From contig MU008163.1 of NCBI GenBank assembly GCA_010909165.1, positions 1,612,001 through 1,676,000 on the forward strand: 64,000 bases of DNA. Reading direction: 5' to 3'. The notes beneath the pieces are model-generated. The model saw only the letters and a list, made by a program, of their open reading frames with translations. It ran no database searches and was not told the DNA's origin. The position numbers and the translations under genes are program-made. This document shows, one piece after another, positions 10,870-23,716 of the stretch. Origin of the DNA: Anthoceros angustus. Its lineage: Eukaryota; Streptophyta; Anthocerotopsida; Anthocerotales; Anthocerotaceae. The first letter of the stretch is position 1; each line of letters begins with the position of its first letter.

Positions 10870-13800
10870 AATAAGAGTGTCAAAGTGATCTTCTATTATC
10901 TCCGATGGCCTAAATGCAGGCTTGTACTAGATGCAATAAACTCTTATGTGTACGTGTCCTTGGTCCTACATTCATGTTCGTGTGGATGGTGGAGCTAAAC
11001 CTTACTTAGGGATGACGTGCTAAGAGTAAAAGTTTGGTACTCCATACCATGCCACAATGTATCCATGTTCCTCATTCCATAGACATTCTTGTCAATGATA
11101 TGGAAGATGGTGAACAAGGCTTTGCACATATAAAAAAGCCATATAAAAATGCCGCGTGAATCATGGACTCGTAGTCCAAGGCCAAGTCCAACATATGGAA
11201 GATTGAAAATTCATCATATGATTGTTTATGGTACCGATACATGTTTTGTTCTCTTCGATGATTAAAAGATTTGTTTCTCGGGCAGGAGAGACTGTGCCAA
11301 GTACATAAGCAAACAGTTGATGAGTTGGATGATTGATGAGCATAGTGTAAGATATGTTGAGATCTGGCGCTCCAAATTCACAGGGCATTCCTCATAACTA
11401 GCCTTTTCCGGGCTCGCGACTTTTGGTAAGCCGCGATTCAATGCCCCGAGAGTCATTTATGAAGGAAGATGATTGTGTATGGGCAAGCGGCAATCCCCGA
11501 CATGCTTACGGGCCGCCGTTGCGTGTGGACGGGTGGAAGTGTGGAGTGATGGAGATGAGAGCGGGCGCCTTGTGGACGGAACGGGGAAACGGGGCCCCAG
11601 GGGATCCAAGGGCGAGGACGCGACAGGCCGGGGCTCGGTCGTAATGGCGCGGCCTGCCAGCTCGGAGGCTCGCAGGCCCGGAGGGCGGGCCGTACCCTGG
11701 GCCAGCCGGGCTCCCGTAACGTCACATGCAGGAGGCGCAGGAGCAGGAGCAGGACAGGGCAGTGGGCAGCGGCCCAGGCGGCCCAGGCGGCCAGGAGGGG
11801 ACGAGGGGACAGCCTCCGAGCTTCGCGAATCGCGTCTCATCAAAGCCACTTGACGTCGGCCTGCCTGCCTGCCCTAACTCGCAACGGCGCCGTTTAGAGT
11901 TTTGACGGTCAAACGGAAGGGAAGGGAAGGGATGGCCCGCTGAAGTGGAAGCTGGACCTGGACTCGAGAGCGAATCTTTGTAAGGCCAGCCTTGTCCCGT
12001 TCTGCGTTCTGCTCACACTCTAGAGGTGAAGGGAAATGCGACCAAGTGGGTTGCAAACCTCGCTCTTCATCAGTGGTGTTGTTGCTGTACCCGTGGAGCA
12101 TGACCCAAAACCCGGCCATTTCTCGGGGAAGCTTGGATACAGTCCAGTGCGCTGTGGGTGATGAGACAGGTGCAGAAAACGGGAGGCAAATTTGGCAAAC
12201 TGGATTCAGGACCGAGATCTCAAAACTGATCATATTCTCCCTGCAAACACGCCTCCAAATCATGCCAACGCTGCTGCCGCTGCTGCTGCTGTTCTAACAA
12301 GCTCTGACACCTCCGAGCCAGGCCAGCCAAGCCCTAGGGCTGGGCTGGGCTGGGCTGTACATGTGGATGTAGGCTAGCGACATACTGTATGTGTCGCCGT
12401 GCCCCAGATGCAGCAGGCTGCGCGCAGTGTGGTACAGGAAACGGCCATCTCGTCGGATGACAGTAGAGCCAGCCAGGGCATGGCAGCATGGCGGGATTTG
12501 GCGTGCACCCGCAGGGCTAGCAGTGTTTTGTGTTCTGTGGGTTGTGGGCTGTGGTTGTGGGTGTTGTGGGTGCTGCTGGGTGGGTGTGAGGGAGAGAGAG
12601 AGAGAGAGAGGGAGGGACCTTCGGCTCGCTTCTCTCATCAATCACTTGAGGTATTATTTGTTTACTGTGGGCTGGAGCCTGGAGGAGGCCTTGGGTTTGT
12701 GTGCGAGCTTCTAATGACTGTCTGCTGCGGGCTGCAGCACATGCACGAGAACCGGGTTCAGTTCGATGGGGTGTTTTGGAAGCCTGGCCTGGCCTCCGGC
12801 CTGCCCGGTGCCCGCCCACGAGAAGCTTGGCATGGGGGTGGACGAGAAATCTGCAGCTTTTGGAGGAGAAGATTCCAGCTTCCATGACCAGCTCGTGACA
12901 CCTAGTGCGAAAGCCAAGTGTGTCAATTCCGGTATTCCAGAGCCATCTCAACGGATGTGCCACCATTACCAGAGCATAAAGATAGTGGCTAATGAGCCAA
13001 GTCCCCGGGATGGAAAGCCGGATGGAACCAGTACTGCTCCCATCATGCCGGGCCGGCGCTGTGCCGAGGGCACATATCACTCCCGCAACAATCATCACCT
13101 TTCCCGGAAATCGGACTTCGGAACTCGGACGCACACAAGAGTGCTGGCCTGTGCTGCACTCATCATCGTCATCGTGTGTGTGTGTGAAGGAACCGAGCGA
13201 GTTGCGGATCTCATTGTGCACAAATTTGAGTCTGCAATTGTACAAACGCAGTCTGCACACCCCCAGCCTGAAGACGGGGGATTTGTTTGAGCACTGTAGA
13301 AATACAACCATGGAACAACTTCAAGCTTGAGATACGGCCAGCAACTCGAGGCCGTTGCTGTTTTTGGGGAGGCTAAGAATAGATTCTGGCTGCCGTCTCA
13401 GACATGTATGACACTTATTTGTCTGACGTAAGTTGCAGCGAGAAACGTTACCCATGTTTGTTTAACAGGTCGGGGGTAGATCCCGTCGTATTGGGGTGTT
13501 GGGGCCGAGGTGGGCCGGAGCTTGCCCTGCCCACCTCCCATCCTATGTACACTTTCTTCACCTCACATGGTGCCAAATTCTGTTTCGGACAAGAGGCACC
13601 ACAATGTCAAGTCCAAACACTACCTTGTCGGCTACAACGTTAGAGGCGAGGCTGCTAATGATATGGCAACAGAACAGAACATGCTTGCTCCAGTCCACAG
13701 ACAGTTGGGTATGTGCTTACTTACTGTAGCCAGGAGGTTCATGATGACCATGTGAGCATGTTAGACCTAAGGGATTCCAAGCATCCTGAACAGGGCTTGA

Positions 13801-14800
13801 CTGGATTCTGGTCCAGGAACGGCCCTTCTAATCCCCATGTCAGCAGTGACCCTTTCGATGGGCCATGCTCATCTTTTCGGACCGACTCTGTTCACAGGTT
13901 TCATGCTGCGTCAATCCTCACAGCACATGTTACACAGCGGAGGATCTGCGCATGGTTTCTGGGGTGGAAAAGCCGGGGACACCTGTCTTAGCAGAATATC
14001 AGTCGGGGATACCAGATCTTAGCAGTATACCAGTACTGCTTTAACGGATAACAGTCAACGTTCCACAATCAGTCTTCCATCTTCACGAACAATCTGGCCT
14101 CTCCTCTGATTACTCTAGACCAGTTACCGTGTCAAGAAAGTAGACGACTTGTTTCATGTCTCCAACATTTGGGAACAGGATTATGAAGGATCATTTCTGG
14201 ACTGGGATAGATGCACCACAACAAGTTTCATATGGTTGGTCTCATTCTTCTTTCAACATCCAAAGATCTGGACGTCACTCCACTGACAACCAGCCTCTGA
14301 AAAAGAGAGATCCAGTTTGTTGTTTGTTGTTTACCGCCAACTTGTGAACTGATACATGATCCTATGAGAATGAGCTGCTTTGTGTAGGGACTCAAGTATG
14401 CCAGAAAATGGCTTTCCGGAACCTTAGCTGCTTCTCTACTGTTCCAATTTCTGGCTTCAGGGCAACCAGAGTATCACGCAGGCGGGCACCTCCTGTGGTG
14501 GTCGGCCTCACAATCTTCGTTTGTCTCAGCAGGCCTAGCTGCATCTCTTGGTCCACTTGTGCACAATCTGGCTCTGCAGGTCTCTTGGTATTCTGAGGAG
14601 AGCCGTTCGTTATGCTCCTCAGTGTTCTCCCGTGATGACGTACACACTCAGGTACTATGTTCTTGGCTTAGCCGCTCCATAGTCTTCCCTTCTGTACCTC
14701 CCTCCCATTCTTGGCTCCTCATCGATGCTGGACAACAGAAAGGCCTCCATGGACGCCAACAGGACAACGTTCAAGTGCTGAATCCCACTAGCACAGTCCC
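10870..14800. other. Gene-poor intergenic region
   Basis: Alternating AT-rich (10.9-11.4 kb, 13.4-14.8 kb) and GC-rich (11.5-13.3 kb) sequence. It contains a GA microsatellite at 12590-12612 and many short overlapping frames on both strands. None shows a recognisable domain, a run of conserved residues or a splice-connected frame. A 264-codon minus-strand frame at 12517-13311 is crossed by the GA/GT repeats and looks like chance. Confidence 0.45.
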
Positions 14801-14809
14801 AGTGCATGC

Positions 14810-16921
14810 CTTGCTCTCAATCTCTGCATGGAGCTTGCTTCCCAGATGCAAAGCTGCCAAATTTGCACATGAGTGCAGGAGGAACACAAATGTCTCGGAA
14901 TTGGGTACAGCGGTGCCTTCTTATCACATGACACTGTCGAGCAAAAGGGCTTCCTGGTCCATGCCCTGCTCGGAATACCCTGCGATTAAGGCAGTCCACG
15001 TCGCAACAACATCGTTTTCACCCACTCCGTCAAATACTCCCGGCGCACCCTCCAGGCTGCCAACACTTTGCATACATATGACCGAACTGTTGGCTATAAA
15101 CCAATCAGCCTCATGTCCCCCATCTCTGTCTTGCACATGAAGCTGCTTCCCTCTTACCAAACCTTGGATGCCCACATTTGTACATTTCTGAATGAGGCAC
15201 ACAAATGTCACACACAGTTGGGTACAGAGATGCCTTGTTCTTGCATGACATGGTAAAGACGAAGGGCTTCCTTCCTTCTGCCCTGCTGCGAATGCCCTAC
15301 AATTAGGACAGGCAATGTCACCAAGACCGTCCAACACTCTCTGAGCATCTTCCAAGCTGCCACACTTTTGGCTATACGCACATCAGTGTGACGTCCCTGC
15401 TCTCTAACTTGTGCATGAAGCTGCTTCCCCGTCTCCAAAGCCGGGGGTGCCTACACCTGCACATGCCTGCAGGAGGCACGCAATTGTCGCTGGATAGGGT
15501 GTAGTAACGCCCTCTTCTTGCATAGCGCTGTAGAGGCCAAGGGCTTCCAGGCTCATGCCCTGCTGGGAATACCATGAAATCATGGCATTCCACGTGACCA
15601 CATTGTCTCTATCAAGTCCATCAAACAATCCCTGAGCATCCTCCAGACTGCCACACTATGCTTATCAAGCTGCTGGCTACAAATGCATCAGCTCGATGTC
15701 ATAGTACTCTGAGTTTCGCATGAATCTAGTTTCCTGTCTCCAAAACTGGGGTTCCCATGCCTGCAGGGGGCAGATGAAAGTCACAGAATTGGGTCCTGTG
15801 GTGCCTAATGCTTGCATACCACTATAGAGATGAAGGGCTTCCTGTCCCATACCCTGCTGGGCATACCTTGCAATTAGAGAGGTCAATATCCCCACATCTT
15901 TGTGACCAAGTCCTTCAATCAGTTGCTCAGTATCCTGAACCCATGCAGCCACACTTCGCGTACATGCTTACCAAAGTGTTGATCACAGCTACATCAGCCT
16001 GATCTCCTTTTTCTCTGATTTGTGGATGAAGCTGCTTCCCCACCTCCAAATCTGGGTTACCTACACTCGCACATGCCTGTAGAGGGCACACAAATGTCAC
16101 AGAGTCGGGTGCAACCATGCCTTCTTCTTACATAGCTCTGTAGAGATGAAGGGCTTTCTGGTCCATGCCCTGCTGGGAATACCCTCCAAAAAGAGCAGTC
16201 CAAGTCACCAAATCCTTTTTATCAAGTCCGTCAAACCCACTGTGAGCATCCTCTAGGCTGCCACACTTTGCACACATGTCAACCAAACTGTTGGCTACAA
16301 CCACATCAGCTTGATGCCCATGTTAGCTAAACCACATCAGCTTGATGCTCTTGTCCATGTTTAAGATGGACGAGAAATGATAGAAGACAACATGAAGCAT
16401 CAGGTACAGCAACCATTGCAAACACATCCATCGCATCTTGCAAGAGCCTTCCATGTGAAGCATACATTCGCAAAATTGCACAGAAACGTATCTGACTGCA
16501 CCCCATACTCACCATCAAAGCATGGACTCTGCGACCTACAACAATATCCCCCTTCATCACACATTTTCCGGACAGCATGAAAGAAGATCTCAAAACAAAA
16601 CTCCACTCTATGTGCACCAGAACCCCCAAAGCCTCACACGGCCCTGTTCACATAGCCTGCCCACGATTTCCGCAGTCACCCCAGTTTCAAATCCTGCAGG
16701 CCTATCACGACGAGGGTCAGGATCTTCCAGCTGCTGGCTACGGCCCTGAGCTGGTGGCTTCCTGCAAGGGTGCTGCAGCTCGCAGCTTCCGTGTTTGCCG
16801 CCGGCTGGTTCCTGGAAGTCACAGTTACGTGGGTGGCAGCTCTTGAACAATTGCTTGTCAACTCACCAGGTTCTTTGGTCCGCCCTTGGCGTGACTCAAT
16901 CGCCACGCTCCAGGCAGCCAT
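14810..16921 (-). pseudogene. PPR (PLS-class) pseudogene 1
   Basis: Remnant of an organelle RNA-binding pentatricopeptide-repeat protein. Reading from 16921, an ATG opens MAAWSVAIES. A non-repeat N-terminus follows, then repeated PPR words broken across frames: [57 protein letters not shown](A/S) and QQGMGQEAL. Frameshifts and stops occur about every 150-200 bases and no single frame spans more than two repeats. No E or DYW domain is visible. The start faces a small membrane-protein gene 264 bp away. Its 3' half near 15.9 kb is the left edge of a 1.59-kb tandem duplication, and a 579-bp piece (15862-16443) recurs inside a peroxidase intron at 26.0 kb. Confidence 0.85.
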
Positions 16922-17185
16922 GGCTCAGTGAAGCGTATGGAGAGCGTTTGGCGAGTGAGCAGGAAGAGTAAATAGCGCTCATTATAAATTGGAGCATTTT
17001 GATTTAATTTACAAGAGGTAACAAATCGGGCACCCATGAGGGTGTGCGCCGTCTGGTATGTTCAAATCTCTGGAGCTCACAAACGTTCTCTCGCCTGAGA
17101 GGACTCTCCTTGGGAATCTGTTTTTCGCGTCACTGGAACCCTACTACCACTTCGCAGACGCTTTCTTCCTCGCGCATTCTTGATC
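16922..17185. promoter_or_regulatory. Putative bidirectional promoter, copy A
   Basis: 264-bp spacer between the PPR start (16921, minus) and the small membrane-protein start (17186, plus). It contains CATTATAAATTGG at about 16979 and ACCCATGAGG at 17033. Both recur at similar places in the spacers at 29.3-29.5 and 33.4-33.7 kb, as does TTCTTGATCATG at the plus-strand start. The conservation between diverged copies suggests a real control region; the promoter role is inference. Confidence 0.5.
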
Positions 17186-17419
17186 ATGGCACGTCGCCGT
17201 CTCGACTTGCTGCTTAGGTCCCCTAATGGTTATTCATGCATTGGCGGCATAGCGATCGGAGTCTCAATGGTCTCATTGGTCTCATGGTTTCTGTACGAAA
17301 GGTACTGCGCGCGCACTGGAAGGACCGGATTATTGAACTATGCTCGCCGACTGTCAAAGCGTGACGGCGCAAATAGCAGGGATGACGGTCCGAGATGCAG
17401 TACACATTTTAAAGAGTGA
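17186..17419 (+). pseudogene. Small membrane-protein family, copy A (truncated)
   Basis: 77 codons from ATG 17186 in the context TTGATCATGG. Layout: a basic head (MARRRLDLLLRSP), one hydrophobic span at residues ~18-42, then a basic stretch. It aligns with the first ~50 residues of the fuller copy at 29557, but the acidic ~100-residue domain that follows there is missing and the frame ends at TGA 17417. The tandem duplication joint cuts off the rest. I do not recognise the family. It is called a pseudogene because it is shorter than its paralogues. Confidence 0.55.
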
Positions 17420-17506
17420 CTTCCGGATGTGTTTACTCTATACACATTAGGACAGTGTAGCTGCATCAGCGATCAGGCGCTCGGGGAACAACCACGTGAA
17501 TGTACG

Positions 17507-18508
17507 TCAATCAGTTGCTCAGTATCCTGAACCCATGCAGCCACACGACATGCTTACCAAAGTGTTGATCACAGCTACATCAGCCTGATCTCCTTTTTCT
17601 CTGATTTGTGGATGAAGCTGCTTCCCCACCTCCAAATCTGGGTTACCTACACTCGCACATGCCTGTAGAGGGCACACAAATGTCACAGAGTCGGGTGCAA
17701 CCATGCCTTCTTCTTACATAGCTCTGTAGAGATGAAGGGCTTTCTGGTCCATGCCCTGCTGGGAATACCCTCCAAAAAGAGCAGTCCAAGTCACCAAATC
17801 CTTTTTATCAAGTCCGTCAAACCCACTGTGAGCATCCTCTAGGCTGCCACACTTTGCACACATGTCAACCAAACTGTTGGCTACAACCACATCAGCTTGA
17901 TGCCCATGTTAGCTAAACCACATCAGCTTGATGCTCTTGTCCATGTTTAAGATGGACGAGAAATGATAGAAGACAACATGAAGCATCAGGTACAGCAACC
18001 ATTGCAAACACATCCATCGCATCTTGCAAGAGCCTTCCATGTGAAGCATACATTCGCAAAATTGCACAGAAACGTATCTGACTCGCACCCCATACTCACC
18101 ATCAAAGCATGGACTCTGCGACCTACAACAATATCCCCCTTCATCACACATTTTCCGGACAGCATGAAAGAAGATCTCAAAACAAAACTCCACTCTATGT
18201 GCACCAGAACCCCCAAAGCCTCACACGGCCCTGTTCACATAGCCTGCCCACGATTTCCGCAGTCACCCCAGTTTCAAATCCTGCAGGCCTATCACGACGA
18301 GGGTCAGGATCTTCCAGCTGCTGGCTACGGCCCTGAGCTGGTGGCTTCCTGCAAGGGTGCTGCAGCTCGCAGCTTCCGTGTTTGCCGCCGGCTGGTTCCT
18401 GGAAGTCACAGTTACGTGGGTGGCAGCTCTTGAACAATTGCTTGTCAACTCACCAGGTTCTTTGGTCCGCCCTTGGCGTGACTCAATCGCCACGCTCCAG
18501 GCAGCCAT
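17507..18508 (-). pseudogene. PPR pseudogene 1, duplicated 5' half
   Basis: Second copy of the N-terminal half of PPR pseudogene 1, starting at ATG 18508 and truncated at the duplication joint (17507). Same frame breaks as the first copy, apart from a ~6-base loss near 17554 and one inserted base near 18084. Confidence 0.85.
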
Positions 18509-18772
18509 GGCTCAGTGAAGCGTATGGAGAGCGTTTGGCGAGTGAGCAGGAAGAGTAAATAGCGCTCATTATAAATTGGAGCATTTTGATTTAATTTACA
18601 AGAGGTAACAAATCGGGCACCCATGAGGGTGTGCGCCGTCTGGTATGTTCAAATCTCTGGAGCTCACAAACGTTCTCTCGCCTGAGAGGACTCTCCTTGG
18701 GAATCTGTTTTTCGCGTCACTGGAACCCTACTACCACTTCGCAGACGCTTTCTTCCTCGCGCATTCTTGATC

Positions 18773-19440
18773 ATGGCACGTCGCCGTCTCGACTTGCTGC
18801 TTAGGTCCCCTAATGGTTATTCATGCATTGGCGGCATAGCGATCGGAGTCTCAATGGTCTCATTGGTCTCATGGTTTCTGTACGAAAGGTACTGCGCGCG
18901 CACTGGAAGGACCGGATTATTGAACTATGCTCGCCGACTGTCAAAGCGTGACGGCGCAAATAGCAGGGATGACGGTCCGAGATGCAGTACACATTTTAAA
19001 GAGTGACTTCCGGATGTGTTTACTCTATACACATTAGGACAGTGTAGCTGCATCAGCGATCAGGCGCTCGGGGAACAACCACGTGAATGTACGTCACACC
19101 AGCTTGTGGCTCTCCGGCACGAACTCCTATGTAACAGCTGCGTTCCGGAGCAAGGAAGCGGATCTCGATAAGCACGTCTTCAGCTTTTCGTTTAGAGAGT
19201 GGGATTGCCGTCTTCGACTTTGTAAGCTGTCATCCATCCTCAGCTTCTCGACTTCAGTCCTCTTGTCGTCTGGCCGATTGATGCCTTGCTTCGAAGGGGA
19301 AAAGATAACCGCATTCTTTCATTGCAAGTGCGAGTCGATCCTATTCATAATTGACGTGTGTTTGGTGATTGGGATGAGATACCAGAGCTGTATAATGTGC
19401 GGATTCTTGTCAAGCAATGTGAGGGCGGGGTAACATTGTG
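18773..19440 (+). pseudogene. Small membrane-protein family, copy B
   Basis: The 77-codon frame 18773-19006 is identical to copy A. Unlike copy A, this one still has downstream family sequence. At 19170-19290, TTTCGTTTAGAGAGT, CGACTTTGTAAGCT and CTCGACTTCAGTCCT match the first intron of the copies at 29557 and 33692. At 19385-19420, AGAGCTGTATAATGTGCGG matches their putative second exon region. The middle domain is gone, so copy B is an internally deleted relative and copy A its recent duplicate. Confidence 0.55.
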
Positions 19441-19673
19441 CACTTATTCTTTGCCACATAATTGCAAGATTTGGATTCAAGATCGCATAATATTATCATC
19501 CTGAGCTGAGCGCCGTCCCACCTAGTCAGCCTGGCCCTTACAAGAGCTCTTGCTTACAGCGTCCTATTTCACACTGTATCCTCATCTAAAATGTTTTCGA
19601 AGTCGACAGGCCATGAGCCAAAGTGTGTCCCGTGGTTCTGTAAGCTTATATTGGTGATCACCTTTTGGTTACA

Positions 19674-19885
19674 CTGTTAAATATGAGTTGAATACACTGT
19701 TAAATATGAATTGAATATACTGTTAACTATTAAATGTGAGTTGAATACACTGTTAAATGTGAGTTGAATATACTGTTAAATGTGAGTTGAATACACTGTT
19801 AAATGTGAGTTGAATATACTCTTAAATGTGAGTTGAATACACTGTTAAATGTGAGTTGAATATACCGTTAAATGTGAGTTGAACA
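19674..19885. repeat. ~27-bp minisatellite
   Basis: About eight copies of CTGTTAAATGTGAGTTGAAT followed by ACA or ATA. Head-to-tail without spacers. Confidence 0.85.
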
Positions 19886-20049
19886 AGCTCAATGTACATG
19901 CAGGGTGATGCTTGCGAGAGGCACCAATTTTCTCGTAGTTCAACCACATAGGACTCTGCAACGTAGATCAAGAGGAGTTTCCGGACTTGGATGTGAGGAC
20001 TTTCTGGCGTGTTAGGGCTTTTGGACTTGTTTCTAGTTCTATATCAGAA

Positions 20050-20400
20050 CCTCGTTATAATTCTTCAAACCAATATATATAACTTTTATTAGTTTTTTTA
20101 CTTTCTTCCTATCCGAGATATACATACTATGTCGTCAATCATTAATCATTAATTCTTCAAACCTATATATATAACAGTCATAATCTTTCTCACTTTTCTA
20201 TCTAGGATATACATACTATATAGTCTTAACTAGGAATAACTTTCATTATCTTTTTTACTTGCTTCCTATTCGAGATATACATACTATGTCGTTAATCATT
20301 AATCATTAATTCTTCAAACCTACATATATAACGGTCATAATCTTTCTCACTTTCTTACTATCTGGGATATACATACTATATAGTCTTAACTAGGAAGAGG
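20050..20400. repeat. AT-rich ~190-bp repeat, two copies
   Basis: Two tandem copies share AATTCTTCAAACC, GAGATATACATACTATGTCGT, AATCATTAATCATTAATTC and ATACATACTATATAGTC. The repeat interrupts sequence related to the small membrane-protein downstream region, and ends in CTAGGAAGAGGCT, which matches the flanks at 30779 and 33238. A further ~37-bp repeat (four copies, core TGCAAACTTGCAAACTC) lies at 20597-20735. Confidence 0.75.
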
Positions 20401-20949
20401 CTAACCTGGTATATTGTCTAAATATTTCGATGCGGTAGCGACCAAATTCCAAGATTGATAGTTTCCTCGGACTGCCGGTGCCCAATGTGAAAACTCCTAT
20501 GTTGCTTAAGCCGAGAGCAAATGTTTGTAAACTCAAAGTAAACTCAAAGACAAACAACGATGTTATGGGGTGCTATGTTTGAAGTCTGCGTCACCCTGCA
20601 AACTTGCAAACTCTTGACGTTTAGTACATTGCAAACTTGCAAACTCTGGACGTTGGTGTTTAGTACATTGCAAACTTGCAAACTCTGGACGTTGGTATAC
20701 TGTAAACTTGCAAATTCTTGACGGTAGTATACAGTTGCAGCTAGACTTCTTGTAAACTTCAAAAGCAACTTTGAGTTGTAGAGAAATTGCAGCAAACAAT
20801 CACCTGGCAAAAATCGATCATATCAGCACTCACAGCCTTGCTGATTGTCTCAACTCGTGATAATGTAGCTTTGACTTCAATGATCAGCATATAAAATTTC
20901 GAACATAGACTAAAAATATTAGATTATTATATCAAAATATAAAATATTA

Positions 20950-21960
20950 AAAACAAAACTTGTTAGAGGTCATAATATTTTCAGGATGGATAATAAGTTT
21001 TAAATAACATGGAATATAGATCTTTAATATTAGATGATAATAATGATAATAAATGATTAGATGATAATACCCCGCATCATTGCGGTCTACGTTACCTCGT
21101 TTTTTGACAAGACCATCAAACAAACTGACACACTTGGCATACATGTTCACCAAACTGCTGGCTACAAACACTTCGACTTGAAATTTTCGCTGTTTAATCT
21201 GTGGATGGACCTGCTTCCCCTGCTCTAAAGCTGAGGTGCTCACTCTTGCACATGGCTGCAAGGCACACAAATGTCACGGAATGGGGTTCACCAACAACCT
21301 CCTTGCATAGCACTGTAGAGATGAGAGGCTTCCTGCCCCATGCCCTGCTTGGATATCCGGCATCATGGCAGCCCGCGTCACCTCATTCTTTTCACCAAGT
21401 CCATCAAATGCTCTCCGGGCATCTTCAAAGCTTCCACACTTCGTATACATGTTCTCAAAACTGCTCCATAGAAAAGCATCAGCTTGACAGTCTCGTATTT
21501 AAGCCTGCGTATGAAGGTGCTTCCCCTTCTCCAGTGCCACCCAGCCCAATGATTGCAGGAGGCACACAAATGTCACATAATCAGGTACAGCAATGCCTTC
21601 TCCTTGCATGGCACAGTAAAGACAAAAAGTTTCCTTCCCCATACCCTGCTCAGAAAATCCTGGTATCATAGCATTCCATGGTCACCACATCTTTGTTCCC
21701 AAGTCCATCAAACACTCTTTACGCATTTCCAAGCTGCCACGCTTTCCATAAATGTTGACCAAGCTGTTGGTACAAACAAATCAGGTCTCTATTTCCCGCA
21801 TGCCGATCCTTCCCCCCTCTTCAATGCCGGAGTGCCCACACCTGCACATTCACTGTAGAGCGGGAGGGTTTCGTGCCCCATGCCCTGATGGGAATATCCT
21901 GCTATCATCGCATTCCACGTCACCACGTCCTTAGGATCAAGTCCGTTCATGGGTCACTCT
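20950..21960 (-). pseudogene. PPR pseudogene 2
   Basis: A second decayed PLS-class PPR gene. Fragments readable in separate minus-strand frames include VVTWNAMIAGYSHQGMGHE (near 21900), CASCNHWAG (21560), GKQVHPQI (21210) and SSLVNMYAKC (21150). Spacing follows the ~35-residue repeat period, but frameshifts separate every unit. The downstream side, AT-rich after 21080, has lost all repeats. The segment from about 21.85 kb rightward is paralogous to 30.95-32.17 kb. Confidence 0.75.
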
Positions 21961-23700
21961 AGGGGTTACCACTCAAACACGTTCCTCGGGGATGCCTGTG
22001 CAGCAGAACAGGATGCTCTTCTCACTTTACATTGTTTCCCGCCCAAGTGCCGGCTCCAGAAATATTTCTTCACTGCAACTTCTCCAAGCCAGAAGATCCG
22101 CATCTAGCCAGACATCCTCTTCCTCGTGGACGGGCTGGCTTCTACCAAAGTGCTCTCTCCCGACTTGGCTGTACGTCAGAAGGCGCTTCGTTGAATTCAG
22201 GCCAGCGGAAGCTCTTCCCAGCATACCCGTCAGCCCTCCAGCCATGGTTCCCGGACCCATCCGTTCAGCAGTCCCCAACAGATGGTAAGACAGCCTGCAG
22301 GTCACTAAAAAATGTTAAGATTGGGAATTGTAGCACGCTTTCACAATTGAGCTGTCTAGCTTCCAAACGGACATTGACCCCAAAGCTCTCAAGCTTCTCA
22401 AACAGACATCGTTCCCCAAGCTCTCAAGCTTCTCAAACAGACATTATTGTGCCCCAAACTCTCTACCATCTGAAACAGACATTATGCCGCAGGTTCTCTC
22501 CTTTTTTCGACATTGTGTGGAGGAAAAACACATGGTTTCTTAATGAGTTTCTTGTTGGCTTAAGTCGGGCAAACTCAGCTAGTTGCCATGTTAGAGATAA
22601 GGTGAAGGTCTGTTTCATAACGAGATTGAGGAGGGAAGTGGTTCTGAACTTCAGAGCCCCTTCCCCCTTCCTTCAGCGTCTCAAGGAGAGTCGAGTGAAG
22701 TGAGCTGTTTGCTGGAGACGGCAACTTTGACACTCTGAAAAGGCCCTCTGCCTTTCGTGTAAGTGATTAGGTACTCGGGTGGATGGGCACAAGCATAGGA
22801 AGTGTCCAGGAAGGCACGGCGGAATGAGACCCCTTCCAGATGGTCCTGGTCTTCCAGATGTTTGGAGACTTGGGCTGCATTGCAGAAAGAAAGGGTGGAA
22901 AGACTGCAGTTCTACAAGAAAAGCTGTCCTTTGCGTGTGGTAGTCCTCACAGCAACCATGAAAGACACAGTATCATCAGCTTTAGTTCCCAAGAGAAGGA
23001 AGGGGTAGCGGCTGATGGTGGAGATAAGTGAAAGCAGCTGGTAAGAACTGATGATTGGTTCGTTTCGGTGCACCTAATCGATCTTCCTGCCTTTTATGGA
23101 CATCATAAGTAAGCTGCCTGGCACATGGAGACTCTATCTTGCCCAGCACTCTGGCACGCACCGACCAAAAAGTCAAACCACTTTCCGCCCAGCTGCTAGT
23201 GCGTACCTTCTGAACTACTGTCATGCTCAAAACTCCATCCAGGCCACAAGACCAGCCTTGTTCAGCCAGGCTTGACAGTGTGGTTGGTGGCAGGTGCAAG
23301 CCTTTCCCTAGCTGCCCAGGCCCAGCTGGGCTCATTCGTGTGCTACATAACTTACAAGGATAGTTTGCTTCCATGAGAAGCCAGATGCTACCTGAAACGA
23401 GTGCCCCTGGTAAAGGTATAGTCACCTACAGTCATGAAGAATCGATCTATATGTAAGTGCCCAGGGGACTGCCCAGGGGCCAGCATCAGAGATTCACACT
23501 CTCATAAAGTGAGGTATACGACAGGACCACGCAACTCATGCAGGTAGCAGTACATCATACAGGATCCACAGGCGATCCCATGCTTCATGGTGCCCCCGAA
23601 ACACGTGCAAACAAGACCTGCCCTAGAAGAAGGTTCGGCAACTTTCTCTGCCCACTTCCAGTAAACCCATCAGGCTCGAAAGCCCAGAGCCATCTTTAGA
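21960..23700. repeat. Paralogous block, left copy
   Basis: About 21850-23365 aligns in order with 30950-32175. Shared landmarks are GATGCCTGTGCAGCAGAACA, AGCCAGACATCCTCTTCCTC, a ~35-bp repeat (AAACAGACATTGTGCCCCAAGCTCTC) at 22330-22490, GGAGAGTCGAGTGAAG, and GTGCGTGCCAGAGTGCTGG on the minus strand. The similar length and shared minus-strand frames (around 23060-23220 and 31880-32040) hint at a former gene. Too many indels remain to assign a product. Confidence 0.7.
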
Positions 23701-23716
23701 CTACCAACAGTTGAGT

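Larger units (their letters stand above)
15915..19095. repeat. 1.59-kb near-perfect tandem duplication
   Basis: Bases 15915-17506 are repeated at 17507-19095. The differences I could find are a ~6-base loss (ACACTTCGCGTACATG becomes ACACGACATG near 17554) and one extra C near 18084. Each unit holds the 5' half of the PPR pseudogene (minus), a ~264-bp spacer and the first 77 codons of a small membrane-protein gene (plus). The junctions share the short word GTCA. Such identity implies a very recent event or an assembly error. Confidence 0.9.

Noticed and set aside
12517-13311. 264-codon minus-strand ORF
   Set aside because: Crosses GA and GT simple repeats; no motif, no neighbouring exon.
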